Shown piece by piece: positions 1 through 5,877 of a stretch of 10,037 nt of DNA; the first letter of the stretch is position 1, and every line of letters begins with the position of its first letter. Origin of the DNA: Candidatus Uhrbacteria bacterium RIFOXYA2_FULL_40_9 (GTDB lineage: Bacteria; Patescibacteriota; Patescibacteriia; UBA9934; GWF2-40-263); the NCBI GenBank assembly GCA_001791615.1, contig MGEY01000006.1, positions 1-10,037 of the forward strand. The letters run 5' to 3'. The translations under genes and the position numbers were made by a program. The notes beneath the pieces were generated by a model. That model was not told the origin of the DNA. It made no database searches and saw only the letters and a list, made by a program, of their open reading frames with translations.

Positions 1-1534
1 CTTCTACTTCATCGACAAATGGTCGATGTGGATCAAATTCTTCCCCAATATCCTGTAAAGCAATCGAACGTAATTCATCAAAACTTCCAATACAGGTTCT
101 TTCCTGACACTCTTGACACTCCCAAATAGGAAGAGGTGTTCCCCAATAACGTTCTCGAGAAAACGCCCAATCTTTAACATCACGCAACCATTCTCCAAAA
201 CGTCCGTCTTTAATATGTGCTGGTTCCCAATGAATTTTTTCATTTTCTTCAAGAAGTTTTTCGCGTAGTTCACTCATGCGAATGTACCAAGAATCTTTTG
301 CATAGTAGATCACAGGAGATTTACAGCGCCAACAAAATGGATAGGTGTGCTTAATTGTTTCTCGTTTAAGGAGAAGTCCACGTTGTTCTAAATCGTCCAT
401 GATGTCCTTATCTGTAGACTTTACGAATCGTCCTTCATAGGGACCAGCTTTTTCACTAAAAGTCCCATCAAGTTTAACTAAGTGATATTTTGGCAAACCA
501 ATTTTTGTTCCAAGATCAAAATCCTCTGCTCCATACATCACGGCGGTGTGAACAATACCAGATCCATCTTCAATGGAAACAAAATCCGCAGATGTCACAT
601 ACCAAGCTTTTGCATGTTCTTGATCTGTTCCCTTTAATGCTTCACGAACATAAGGAAAGAGAGATTCATATTCGGTTCCCACCAAAGCGCTTCCTTTCAC
701 TTCTTCGATAATCTCATATTCACCTTCAAGTGTGGCTCCTACTCGCGCTTTTGCAAGCCAATAATATTCTTCTCCTTGTTTTACCTTGACATAATCAATG
801 TGTTCTCCAACAGCAAGTGCCACATTGGCCGGCAAAGTCCAAGGAGTTGTAGTCCAAGCAATCAAGTATTCATTTCCTTCTGCCTGAGAGCCATCTGCTT
901 TTTTGGTCATGCGAAACTTTATAGAAATCGCTGGATCTTCTACATCTTTATATCCCTGAGCAAGTTCATGAGAAGAAAGGGAAGTACCACAACGTGGACA
1001 GTGTGGAGTCACACGATAATCTTTATAAAGAAATCCTTTATCCCAAATCTGTTTGATCACCCACCAAAGAGATTCAACATACTCTGGTTTGTAGGTAACG
1101 TAAGGATCTTCTAAATCTACCCAGTAGCCCAATCGTTTTGTAAACTCCACCCATTCTTCAAGATATTTCCACACACTTTCCTTACAACGCTCATTAAACG
1201 CTGCGATTCCAAATTCCTCAATTTCACTTTTACTTTTAAACCCAAGCTGTTTTTCCACTTCGAGTTCCACAGGAAGACCATGCGTATCCCATCCACCTTT
1301 CCGATTCACAAAATATCCTTGCATAGTACGGAACCGTGGAATGCAATCTTTGAAAGCACGCGCTTCTGCATGATGAATGCCTGGACGACCATTGGCTGTT
1401 GGTGGGCCTTCGAAAAAAACAAAAGGGCCTTTTGTGGCTTCTTTTTCCAAGGTTTTCTTAAAAATGTTGTTTTTTTCCCAGTCTTCAAGGATTTGTTTTT
1501 CTTGTTCAGGGAGATTTGATTGATGTTCTGCCAT
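1..1534 (-). CDS. ileS: isoleucyl-tRNA synthetase, N-terminal part (3' end outside window)
   Basis: Cytoplasmic class I aminoacyl-tRNA synthetase that charges tRNA-Ile with isoleucine. About 511 codons are visible with no internal stop; the whole enzyme is usually about 1000 residues, so the KMSKS loop and anticodon-binding part lie beyond the left edge. Reading from the ATG at 1534-1532, the ATP-binding signature appears at residues 44-56 as PPTANGRPGIHHA, followed by GGWDTHGLPVELEVEK. GIHH replaces the textbook HxGH, a form I recall as normal in one IleS subgroup (for example Bacteroidetes). Next come a CPRCGTSLSSHEL zinc-type motif, the editing-domain motifs TTTPWTLPANVALAVG and GSGIVHTAVMYGAEDFDLG, then CWRCKSPVIYY, and a C-E-C-Q-E-R segment near the left edge. 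The PFVDEVE end matches the usual RPF(I/V)DE stretch. No Shine-Dalgarno is visible before the start. It is transcribed divergently from rpiB. Identity is secure; only the exact start could differ slightly. Confidence 0.97.
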   Translation of the reverse strand, partial: MAEHQSNLPEQEKQILEDWEKNNIFKKTLEKEATKGPFVFFEGPPTANGRPGIHHAEARAFKDCIPRFRTMQGYFVNRKGGWDTHGLPVELEVEKQLGFKSKSEIEEFGIAAFNERCKESVWKYLEEWVEFTKRLGYWVDLEDPYVTYKPEYVESLWWVIKQIWDKGFLYKDYRVTPHCPRCGTSLSSHELAQGYKDVEDPAISIKFRMTKKADGSQAEGNEYLIAWTTTPWTLPANVALAVGEHIDYVKVKQGEEYYWLAKARVGATLEGEYEIIEEVKGSALVGTEYESLFPYVREALKGTDQEHAKAWYVTSADFVSIEDGSGIVHTAVMYGAEDFDLGTKIGLPKYHLVKLDGTFSEKAGPYEGRFVKSTDKDIMDDLEQRGLLLKRETIKHTYPFCWRCKSPVIYYAKDSWYIRMSELREKLLEENEKIHWEPAHIKDGRFGEWLRDVKDWAFSRERYWGTPLPIWECQECQERTCIGSFDELRSIALQDIGEEFDPHRPFVDEVE

Positions 1535-1560
1535 AATAAAATGAAAGATTTACAGCGATT

Positions 1561-1589
1561 ATCGTAGCAAAATATGCGCTCTGGAGCAA
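1561..1589 (-). promoter_or_regulatory. putative ileS promoter
   Basis: On the minus strand TTGCTC (1589-1584) is followed after exactly 17 bp by TACGAT (1566-1561), preceded by TG one base upstream, which makes an extended -10. Transcription would start near 1555-1553 and give a 5' leader of about 20 nt without an evident Shine-Dalgarno or T-box. It overlaps the region the opposing rpiB promoter would occupy. This is a motif-based inference. Confidence 0.45.
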
Positions 1590-1604
1590 TATGAAGAAAT
1601 GATC

Positions 1605-1613
1605 TGCTATAAT
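1605..1613 (+). promoter_or_regulatory. extended -10 promoter of rpiB, probably leaderless start
   Basis: TGCTATAAT is a perfect extended -10 (TG-N-TATAAT, hexamer at 1608-1613). No convincing -35 lies 17 bp upstream (AGCAAT at 1585-1590), which is common for extended -10 promoters. Only 8 nt separate the -10 box from the rpiB ATG at 1622, so transcription would start at or within 1-2 nt of the start codon. No Shine-Dalgarno is present. The predicted mRNA for rpiB is therefore leaderless or nearly so. Confidence 0.6.
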
Positions 1614-1621
1614 AACTTCAT

Positions 1622-2092
1622 ATGAAACCAACGATTTATATCGGCTCGGATCATGCGGGCTGGAAACTCAAAGAGGAAGTCAAGAACTTCTTAGAAACAG
1701 AAGGGTATGAACTAACGGATATGGGAAATGATAATCTTGTTGAAGATGATGACTACCCCGATTTCGGTCATGCTGTTGCTAAACGGGTAATGACTGATGA
1801 AAATGCCCGAGGAATTGTTCTTTGTGGCAATGCCCAAGGAGTGTGTATTGTGGCAAATAAAGTCCGTGGAGTTCGTGCGGCAACAGGATTCAATAAAGAA
1901 GTCGCTGTGACAAGCCGAACCGATGATAATAGCAATATTCTTTGTCTTCCTGGGCGACATCTTGATCAAAAAGAAGCAACAGAAATTGTAAAACATTGGC
2001 TTGAAACACCTTTTAGTGGCGAAGAACGTCACGAGCGGAGACTCAAAAAGCTCGAAAAAATCGAAGAGGAGGAATATAAAAAATGCGCATAA
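1622..2092 (+). CDS. rpiB: ribose-5-phosphate isomerase B (LacAB/RpiB family)
   Basis: 156 residues, the normal family length (about 145-160). RpiB interconverts ribose-5-phosphate and ribulose-5-phosphate in the cytoplasm, in the non-oxidative pentose phosphate branch. Family hallmarks are the N-terminal IGSDHAG (residues 7-13), YPDFGHAVA, the catalytic-cysteine segment LCGNAQGVCIVANKVRGVRAA (C68) and DNSNILCLPGR (103-113). In E. coli RpiB the corresponding loop is CGTGVG with catalytic Cys66; here Cys is kept but Thr is replaced by Asn and the Gly next to it by Ala. E. coli His99 aligns with D101 (SRTDDNSN against SRQHNDTN). The C-terminal tail is a highly charged Glu/Lys/Arg helix. It lies four bases ahead of the rpe-like gene, consistent with one operon for pentose-phosphate interconversion. 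The ATG sits directly under the -10 box, supporting this start. LacA/LacB or another sugar-phosphate isomerase activity cannot be excluded by sequence alone. Confidence 0.93.
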   Translation: MKPTIYIGSDHAGWKLKEEVKNFLETEGYELTDMGNDNLVEDDDYPDFGHAVAKRVMTDENARGIVLCGNAQGVCIVANKVRGVRAATGFNKEVAVTSRTDDNSNILCLPGRHLDQKEATEIVKHWLETPFSGEERHERRLKKLEKIEEEEYKKCA

Positions 2093-2096
2093 TTTT

Positions 2097-2750
2097 ATGA
2101 TAGAAATAATTCCTTCCATTTTTGCCCATTCACAGCAAGAATTTGAACACAAACTCAGACTTGTAGAACATGCTTGCAAAATGGTTCAAGTGGATATTCT
2201 TGATGGAAGTCTTTTTAATAATGTGACTTGGTTTGATGCCATGCACATAAAAGCGCTTCGTACTCCTGTTGAATACGAGCTTCACCTCATGGTAGAAAAT
2301 CCTCTTCCAATTATTGAAGAATGGAAACAACACATTGATCAACTCAAACGCGTTATTGTCCATGCCGAACTAGATCGACCTGTTGGAACCATTCTGAGTC
2401 ATTGTAAAGAACGATTACATCTCGAAACTGCCGTAGCTTTAAATCCTGCATCCCCTCTTGAAGAAGTCCATGCCATTCTTCCTCATGTAGATCAAGTTAC
2501 GCTCATGGGCGTACATCCGGGAAAAACTGGACAAACGTTTGGAGGCGAATCAATTTTGGAAAAAATTCGCATGGTTAAACATCATTATCCAGAAATAATC
2601 GTCGAAGTTGATGGAGGAGTAACAGAAAAATTACTTGAGACTTTGGCAAAGGCTGGATGTGATCGCATCACAGCTACAAGCTTGCTTTTTTCTTTCGATA
2701 ATCCTACAGAAAGGCTTGAATATCTGAATAACCTTGCCTCGACGCTCTAA
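2097..2750 (+). CDS. rpe: ribulose-phosphate 3-epimerase family protein (divergent)
   Basis: 217 residues, close to the usual 215-230. The Rpe family is a TIM barrel that interconverts ribulose-5-P and xylulose-5-P. Recognisable blocks are IIPSIFA (4-10), VDILDG (32-37), ELHLMVENP, VIVHAEL, ALNPASPLEEV, LMGVHPGKTGQTF and VEVDGGV near the C-terminus. Both catalytic aspartates of the family (in VDILDG and EVDGGV) and the His of HLM are present. The first metal-ligand His, which precedes the catalytic Asp by two residues in E. coli (HFDVMD), is Gln31 here. The glycine-rich VNPGFGGQ loop reads VHPGKTGQ, and the phosphate-binding AGSAIF reads TATSLLF. So the fold is clear but the active site is atypical; a related sugar-phosphate epimerase is possible. 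ATG 2097 is chosen because it matches the usual N-terminus of the family, although the frame stays open further upstream inside rpiB. It follows the rpiB stop by four bases, so the two are almost certainly co-transcribed. Confidence 0.85.
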   Translation: MIEIIPSIFAHSQQEFEHKLRLVEHACKMVQVDILDGSLFNNVTWFDAMHIKALRTPVEYELHLMVENPLPIIEEWKQHIDQLKRVIVHAELDRPVGTILSHCKERLHLETAVALNPASPLEEVHAILPHVDQVTLMGVHPGKTGQTFGGESILEKIRMVKHHYPEIIVEVDGGVTEKLLETLAKAGCDRITATSLLFSFDNPTERLEYLNNLASTL

Positions 2751-2759
2751 GAAATTTCA

Positions 2760-2768
2760 TGTTATACT
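2760..2768 (+). promoter_or_regulatory. possible extended -10 for the cupredoxin-like gene
   Basis: TGTTATACT is an extended -10 (TG-N-TATACT, hexamer 2763-2768) in the short gap after the rpe stop at 2750. No good -35 is seen. The leader would be about 25 nt, with no Shine-Dalgarno before ATG 2800. The gene may also be read through from rpiB-rpe, since no terminator lies between them. Confidence 0.35.
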
Positions 2769-2799
2769 ATTGTTACTAACAATTCTTAATTGCTTCTTT

Positions 2800-3594
2800 A
2801 TGAAAAAAGGCCTTGCCTACATTAGCCTCTTGGCTTTCGTCTTCAGCATCTGCGCCCTTTCTCCTGCAAATGCATCATCACTTTCTTCTGTTGATGATCT
2901 ACAAGCAGGTGACTTGATTCGTGGTCAAAGTTTTTCTGCCGTATATTACTACGGTGTAGATGGATTCCGTTACGTATTCCCAAATGATAAAGTTTATTTT
3001 ACTTGGTATACCGATTTTGATGATGTGAAATGGATTTCCGATACAGACATGACTACCATTCAAATTGGGGGAAATGTCACCTATAAACCAGGGGTAAAAA
3101 TGATTAAAATAACCAGTGATCCTAAAACCTATGCCGTTTCTGAAAATGGAACGCTTCAATGGGTTTCTACGGAACAGGTTGCTATTGATCTTTATGGAAA
3201 TACCTGGAATACAAACATTGATGATGTCCCAGATGCTTTCTTTGGAAATTACACCCTAGGACAAGAAATTGAAGAATCTTCTAGTTTTAGTGTGATTGGT
3301 GAATTAGCTGCTGCTTATAGCATTGATGCAGACAAAGGACTGAAAGCTGCAAGAGCAATCAGCATCACAGCAAGCCAATACTCCCCTTCTTCAGTCACTA
3401 TTGATGTTGGAACTGCTGTTCGTTGGACAAATAACGACTCCGAAAATCATTCTGCAACCGAATTTAGTAAAGATTGGGGAAGTGGAACTATGGCTCCAGG
3501 AGTGACTTTTGCTCGCTATTTCAATGAAGCAGGAACATACGAATACTACGATAAGTATAGTGATGAAATGATCGGAATCATCATTGTTGAATAA
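2800..3594 (+). CDS. secreted protein: YVFPN-type module plus degenerate cupredoxin-like domain
   Basis: 264 residues. A classic signal peptide is seen: MKK, a hydrophobic core (about residues 5-20) and an ANA-S cleavage site at 25/26; Cys18 does not sit in a lipobox. Residues about 33-170 form a two-fold internal repeat: a first half with VYYYGVDGFRYVFPN (48-62) and TWYTDFDDVKWIS, and a second with KTYAVSENGTLQWVS (109-123) and NIDDVPDAFFGNY. I recall this module from exported proteins of candidate-phyla bacteria; its function is unknown to me. Residues 186-264 read like a plastocyanin-type cupredoxin (ITASQYSPSSVTIDVG, VRWTNND, NHSAT, AGTYEYYDKYSDEMIGIIIVE). Of the four type-1 copper ligands, His217 and Met257 remain, but the Cys position is Asp251 and the second His position is Ser254. 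Electron transfer through copper is therefore unlikely, and a structural or binding role is inferred. A TTG start at 2734 would bury the signal peptide, so ATG 2800 is preferred. A terminator follows at 3601. Confidence 0.85.
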   Translation: MKKGLAYISLLAFVFSICALSPANASSLSSVDDLQAGDLIRGQSFSAVYYYGVDGFRYVFPNDKVYFTWYTDFDDVKWISDTDMTTIQIGGNVTYKPGVKMIKITSDPKTYAVSENGTLQWVSTEQVAIDLYGNTWNTNIDDVPDAFFGNYTLGQEIEESSSFSVIGELAAAYSIDADKGLKAARAISITASQYSPSSVTIDVGTAVRWTNNDSENHSATEFSKDWGSGTMAPGVTFARYFNEAGTYEYYDKYSDEMIGIIIVE

Positions 3595-3600
3595 AATGAT

Positions 3601-3631
3601 AAAACAGGGTGTAAAAACATCCTGTTTTTTT
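3601..3631 (+). terminator. intrinsic terminator after the cupredoxin-like gene
   Basis: AAAACAGGGTGT (3601-3612), loop AAAA, ACATCCTGTTTT (3617-3628), then further T residues to 3631. The 12-bp stem has one G.T wobble. It starts 6 bp after the stop codon at 3594. The A-rich left arm also makes it potentially bidirectional. It ends the rpiB-rpe-cupredoxin unit and isolates the next gene. Confidence 0.85.
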
Positions 3632-3632
3632 G

Positions 3633-3661
3633 TTGAACAAAACACTATTTTCTTCTAAACT
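3633..3661 (+). promoter_or_regulatory. promoter of the 714-residue gene, probably leaderless start
   Basis: TTGAAC (3633-3638), a 17-bp spacer and TAAACT (3656-3661) fit a housekeeping sigma promoter. The -10 box ends 9 nt before ATG 3671, so the transcript would start about 1-3 nt before the start codon, and no Shine-Dalgarno is present. The -35 box begins directly after the T-tract of the upstream terminator. Confidence 0.55.
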
Positions 3662-3670
3662 ATCTTCTGT

Positions 3671-5815
3671 ATGATCCAACACAACCCTGAATTTCTCAGC
3701 CAAAAGTATGCAGACCTTCCCGGATCCAAGCCGGTTGAAAGAGCGGTGGCCAAGAAACTCCGTAAAGGAGAAAAAGCACACAGCAAAGAAGAACGCATAG
3801 AGGCGTATTTAGAGCGTCTTGAGGGCATCACGGAGGATGAACGAGGATACCGTCTTTTAAAACACCTGACTCTCAAGAATCTTACCCTTGATACTTCAGA
3901 TACATCTCTTCTTGAAAAGATCGCACGAGATCTGTATCAATCAGAGAAACGGATCGCCGAAGAACGGGGTCAGGGTGGTCATCTCGAACAATTGGGATCA
4001 ACAAAGGAGATTATTGAAAACTACAAACCGCTCATTAAGGAAAAAGCAGAAATTCAGCGCCGTACGCTCTCATCTTGGCTTAACGGACTTGAGGAGCACG
4101 CAGACGAGAATCCCATGTGGTTTCGGTACTTGATAGTTCGCTCTCTTGGACAGATGGGAACACTTGATAAAGAAAAAGGTCGTTACTCCAGACGCTCCTC
4201 AAAAACCATCTCACCCTTTCCAGAGTTTAATTTTGAAGCCATTGGGCTTACACGCAGATGGCTCACCGAGGGGATTGATCCAAAGGACGAACTTGAGGAC
4301 GAGCGAACAGAGACTATCCAAAAGGCCATCGACAAAAAAGACTTCGCGACCCTTTATGCTATTGCACAGATTGAGACGGCCGGACGACTCAATCGGGAAA
4401 CCACCAGAGGGCAGTGGAGAAAGTACGATCAAGGGAGCGATTATCGCATCCTTGAAAGCGAATTGAAAGGCAAAGGAACCGGATGGTGTACCGCTGAAGG
4501 AAGTGCCAAGGATCACCTTGAACACGGAGACTTTTATGTCTACTACACCTACGCGACTGCGCATCCCGAAGAAGATGAACAAGCAACCGAACCACGTGTG
4601 GCTATTCGTATGCAAGAAGGGCATGTCGCGGAAGTGCGAGGAGTAAACACACGTCAAGAATTAGAGCCAGAGCTAAACGACATTGCAAAGGGAAAATACC
4701 ACGATCTTCCCGGAGGAGAAAAGTTTGATAAAAAGTCCGAGGATATGGATCGCCTGAACGTCATCTATTACAAAACCTTTCGCATAGACAAAAAGACAGA
4801 AGAAAAGACGTTCCTTCATCCAACACTCACCACTGAAGAACTTCTCTTCTTGTATGAAATAGACTCATCCATAGAGAGTTTTGGCTACGACAAGCACCCT
4901 CGCATCAAAGAGATCCTCGATACCAGGAACAAAGAAGCAGACTTTGAAGCACTGCTCCCAATGCTCGTCACGATTCGGGAAAAGACAGGCAGAGGAGATG
5001 TCTGCACCACGTTAGAGTTGCAGTATCTCTACGAAGTGAAACAAAAGATCCGCCTAGGTTCGTTTGATCGCTCTCACGTCACGGATATCATTGCACAGCG
5101 CAATCCGGAAGCCGACATGCCTGTGGTCTTCGAGTGCGAACCGAGTCAAATTGCAAGCATTCCGTATCAGATCAACGAGAACACCAAGGCCTATGTTGGA
5201 AAACTTGATACAGGCATTTTCCAAATGTTTCTTAAATACAACATCGAGTACATCTACACATCTTTCCCGGAGGGTCGTCGCATTGAACGCCGCAGTGTAG
5301 AAGTCGGCGGCAAAACGCGTGAAGAGCTGTTAAGGGAGCTACAAGCCAAAGGAGTAGACATCTCAGACCAGGCAAAAGTGATGATGGAACATGAGAATTT
5401 TGAAAAATCTCTTCGCATAGAAGATAAAAATGAAAAAGATTGGACAAAATGGAAATTAAAACCCGCACAAGACATGGATTTTATTCGCCTGTCTGTTGCC
5501 GACCTCAATATTCAAGGCACGACAAAAACGGACTCGGTCTACGCTCGCGCACAAAAACTCGGTCTTGAACTCGTTCCTCCGGATGCCGTACCAGCATACC
5601 GCCTAGCTACACTGGATCAAGCCATGGATGATTTGGTCTATATGGGAATGGAGCAAATCGCAGACGCCGACGGTAACCCGAGCGTCTTCTACGTGGAACG
5701 CTATGTCTACGGGTCGTGGCTCGACTACGATTGGGCGTATCCGGACCGCCGGTGGTCTTCTTCCAGCGAGTTTGTCTTTCGTCTCCGCAAGTCTGAAACG
5801 GACAAGCAAGTGTGA
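3671..5815 (+). CDS. large protein of unknown function with GTGWCTA motif and WAYPDRRW C-terminal module
   Basis: 714 residues, no signal peptide or membrane segment, strongly charged, so probably cytoplasmic. I do not recognise a named family over its length. The N-terminal 160 residues are helical and Lys/Glu/Arg-rich. A central block around residues 255-330 holds YRILESELKGKGTGWCTAEG (Cys273 after Trp272), then HGDFYVYYTY and RVAIRMQEGHVAEVRG. The pattern of GTGWCTA followed by a Gly-Asp/Phe-Tyr-Val strand resembles 'W-C-[TI]-A ... G.hYVh' motifs I recall from phage and mobile-element proteins of unknown function. Residues about 603-710 form a separate module starting FIRLSVADLNIQGTTKTDSV, through LELVPPDAVPAYRLATLDQA, to WAYPDRRW and FVFRLRK; similar tails end other unnamed CPR proteins as I recall. 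Local GC is high for the window (30/60 at 4081-4140 and 37/60 at 5701-5760, against 19/60 at 2941-3000). It stands alone between two hairpins with its own promoter, suggesting an independently acquired cassette. The start is supported by the promoter position. Confidence 0.8.
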   Translation: MIQHNPEFLSQKYADLPGSKPVERAVAKKLRKGEKAHSKEERIEAYLERLEGITEDERGYRLLKHLTLKNLTLDTSDTSLLEKIARDLYQSEKRIAEERGQGGHLEQLGSTKEIIENYKPLIKEKAEIQRRTLSSWLNGLEEHADENPMWFRYLIVRSLGQMGTLDKEKGRYSRRSSKTISPFPEFNFEAIGLTRRWLTEGIDPKDELEDERTETIQKAIDKKDFATLYAIAQIETAGRLNRETTRGQWRKYDQGSDYRILESELKGKGTGWCTAEGSAKDHLEHGDFYVYYTYATAHPEEDEQATEPRVAIRMQEGHVAEVRGVNTRQELEPELNDIAKGKYHDLPGGEKFDKKSEDMDRLNVIYYKTFRIDKKTEEKTFLHPTLTTEELLFLYEIDSSIESFGYDKHPRIKEILDTRNKEADFEALLPMLVTIREKTGRGDVCTTLELQYLYEVKQKIRLGSFDRSHVTDIIAQRNPEADMPVVFECEPSQIASIPYQINENTKAYVGKLDTGIFQMFLKYNIEYIYTSFPEGRRIERRSVEVGGKTREELLRELQAKGVDISDQAKVMMEHENFEKSLRIEDKNEKDWTKWKLKPAQDMDFIRLSVADLNIQGTTKTDSVYARAQKLGLELVPPDAVPAYRLATLDQAMDDLVYMGMEQIADADGNPSVFYVERYVYGSWLDYDWAYPDRRWSSSSEFVFRLRKSETDKQV

Positions 5816-5836
5816 AACTTCTAGTCCTACATTCAA

Positions 5837-5865
5837 TTGAAACAAAACTGCCTTCACGTTAAGAT
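5837..5865 (+). promoter_or_regulatory. putative promoter of the Memo-CapA gene, threaded through a hairpin
   Basis: TTGAAA (5837-5842), a 17-bp spacer and TAAGAT (5860-5865). The spacer carries the left arm of the hairpin at 5844-5877 and the -10 box lies in its loop. Initiation about 7 nt later (near 5872) gives an RNA starting 5-6 nt before ATG 5878, so this transcript would lack the hairpin. It has the same -10-to-ATG geometry as rpiB and the 714-residue gene. Confidence 0.45.
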
Positions 5866-5877
5866 GAAGGCAGTTTT
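5844..5877 (+). terminator. 13-bp perfect hairpin, probable (bidirectional) terminator of the 714-residue gene
   Basis: AAAACTGCCTTCA (5844-5856) and TGAAGGCAGTTTT (5865-5877) are exact reverse complements around the 8-nt loop CGTTAAGA. The GC-rich core followed by TTTT, 28 bp after the stop codon at 5815, fits an intrinsic terminator, and the A-run on the left makes it symmetric. The ATG of the next gene begins at the very next base, and the AAGG in the right arm (5867-5870) is the only Shine-Dalgarno-like sequence for that gene. Read-through RNA would have it paired in the stem. Confidence 0.75.

Noticed and set aside
1535..1621. T-box or other riboswitch upstream of ileS
   Set aside because: The leader from the predicted promoter is only about 20 nt and the whole intergenic region 87 bp, too short for a T-box.
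1712..2179. 155-codon minus-strand frame opposite rpiB
   Set aside because: Fully antisense to a conserved gene, Cys/Ser/Phe-rich composition typical of a shadow frame, and no start signals.
2001..2750. Longer rpe product beginning inside rpiB
   Set aside because: The extra N-terminal residues are basic shadow sequence of the rpiB C-terminus; the family N-terminus (xxIIPSI) begins at ATG 2097.
2734..2799. TTG start for the cupredoxin-like protein overlapping the end of rpe
   Set aside because: It would place 22 extra residues before a textbook signal peptide that begins at ATG 2800.
2800..2880. Lipoprotein signal for the secreted protein
   Set aside because: Cys18 is preceded by F-S-I, not a lipobox, while ANA-S at 25/26 is a good signal peptidase I site.
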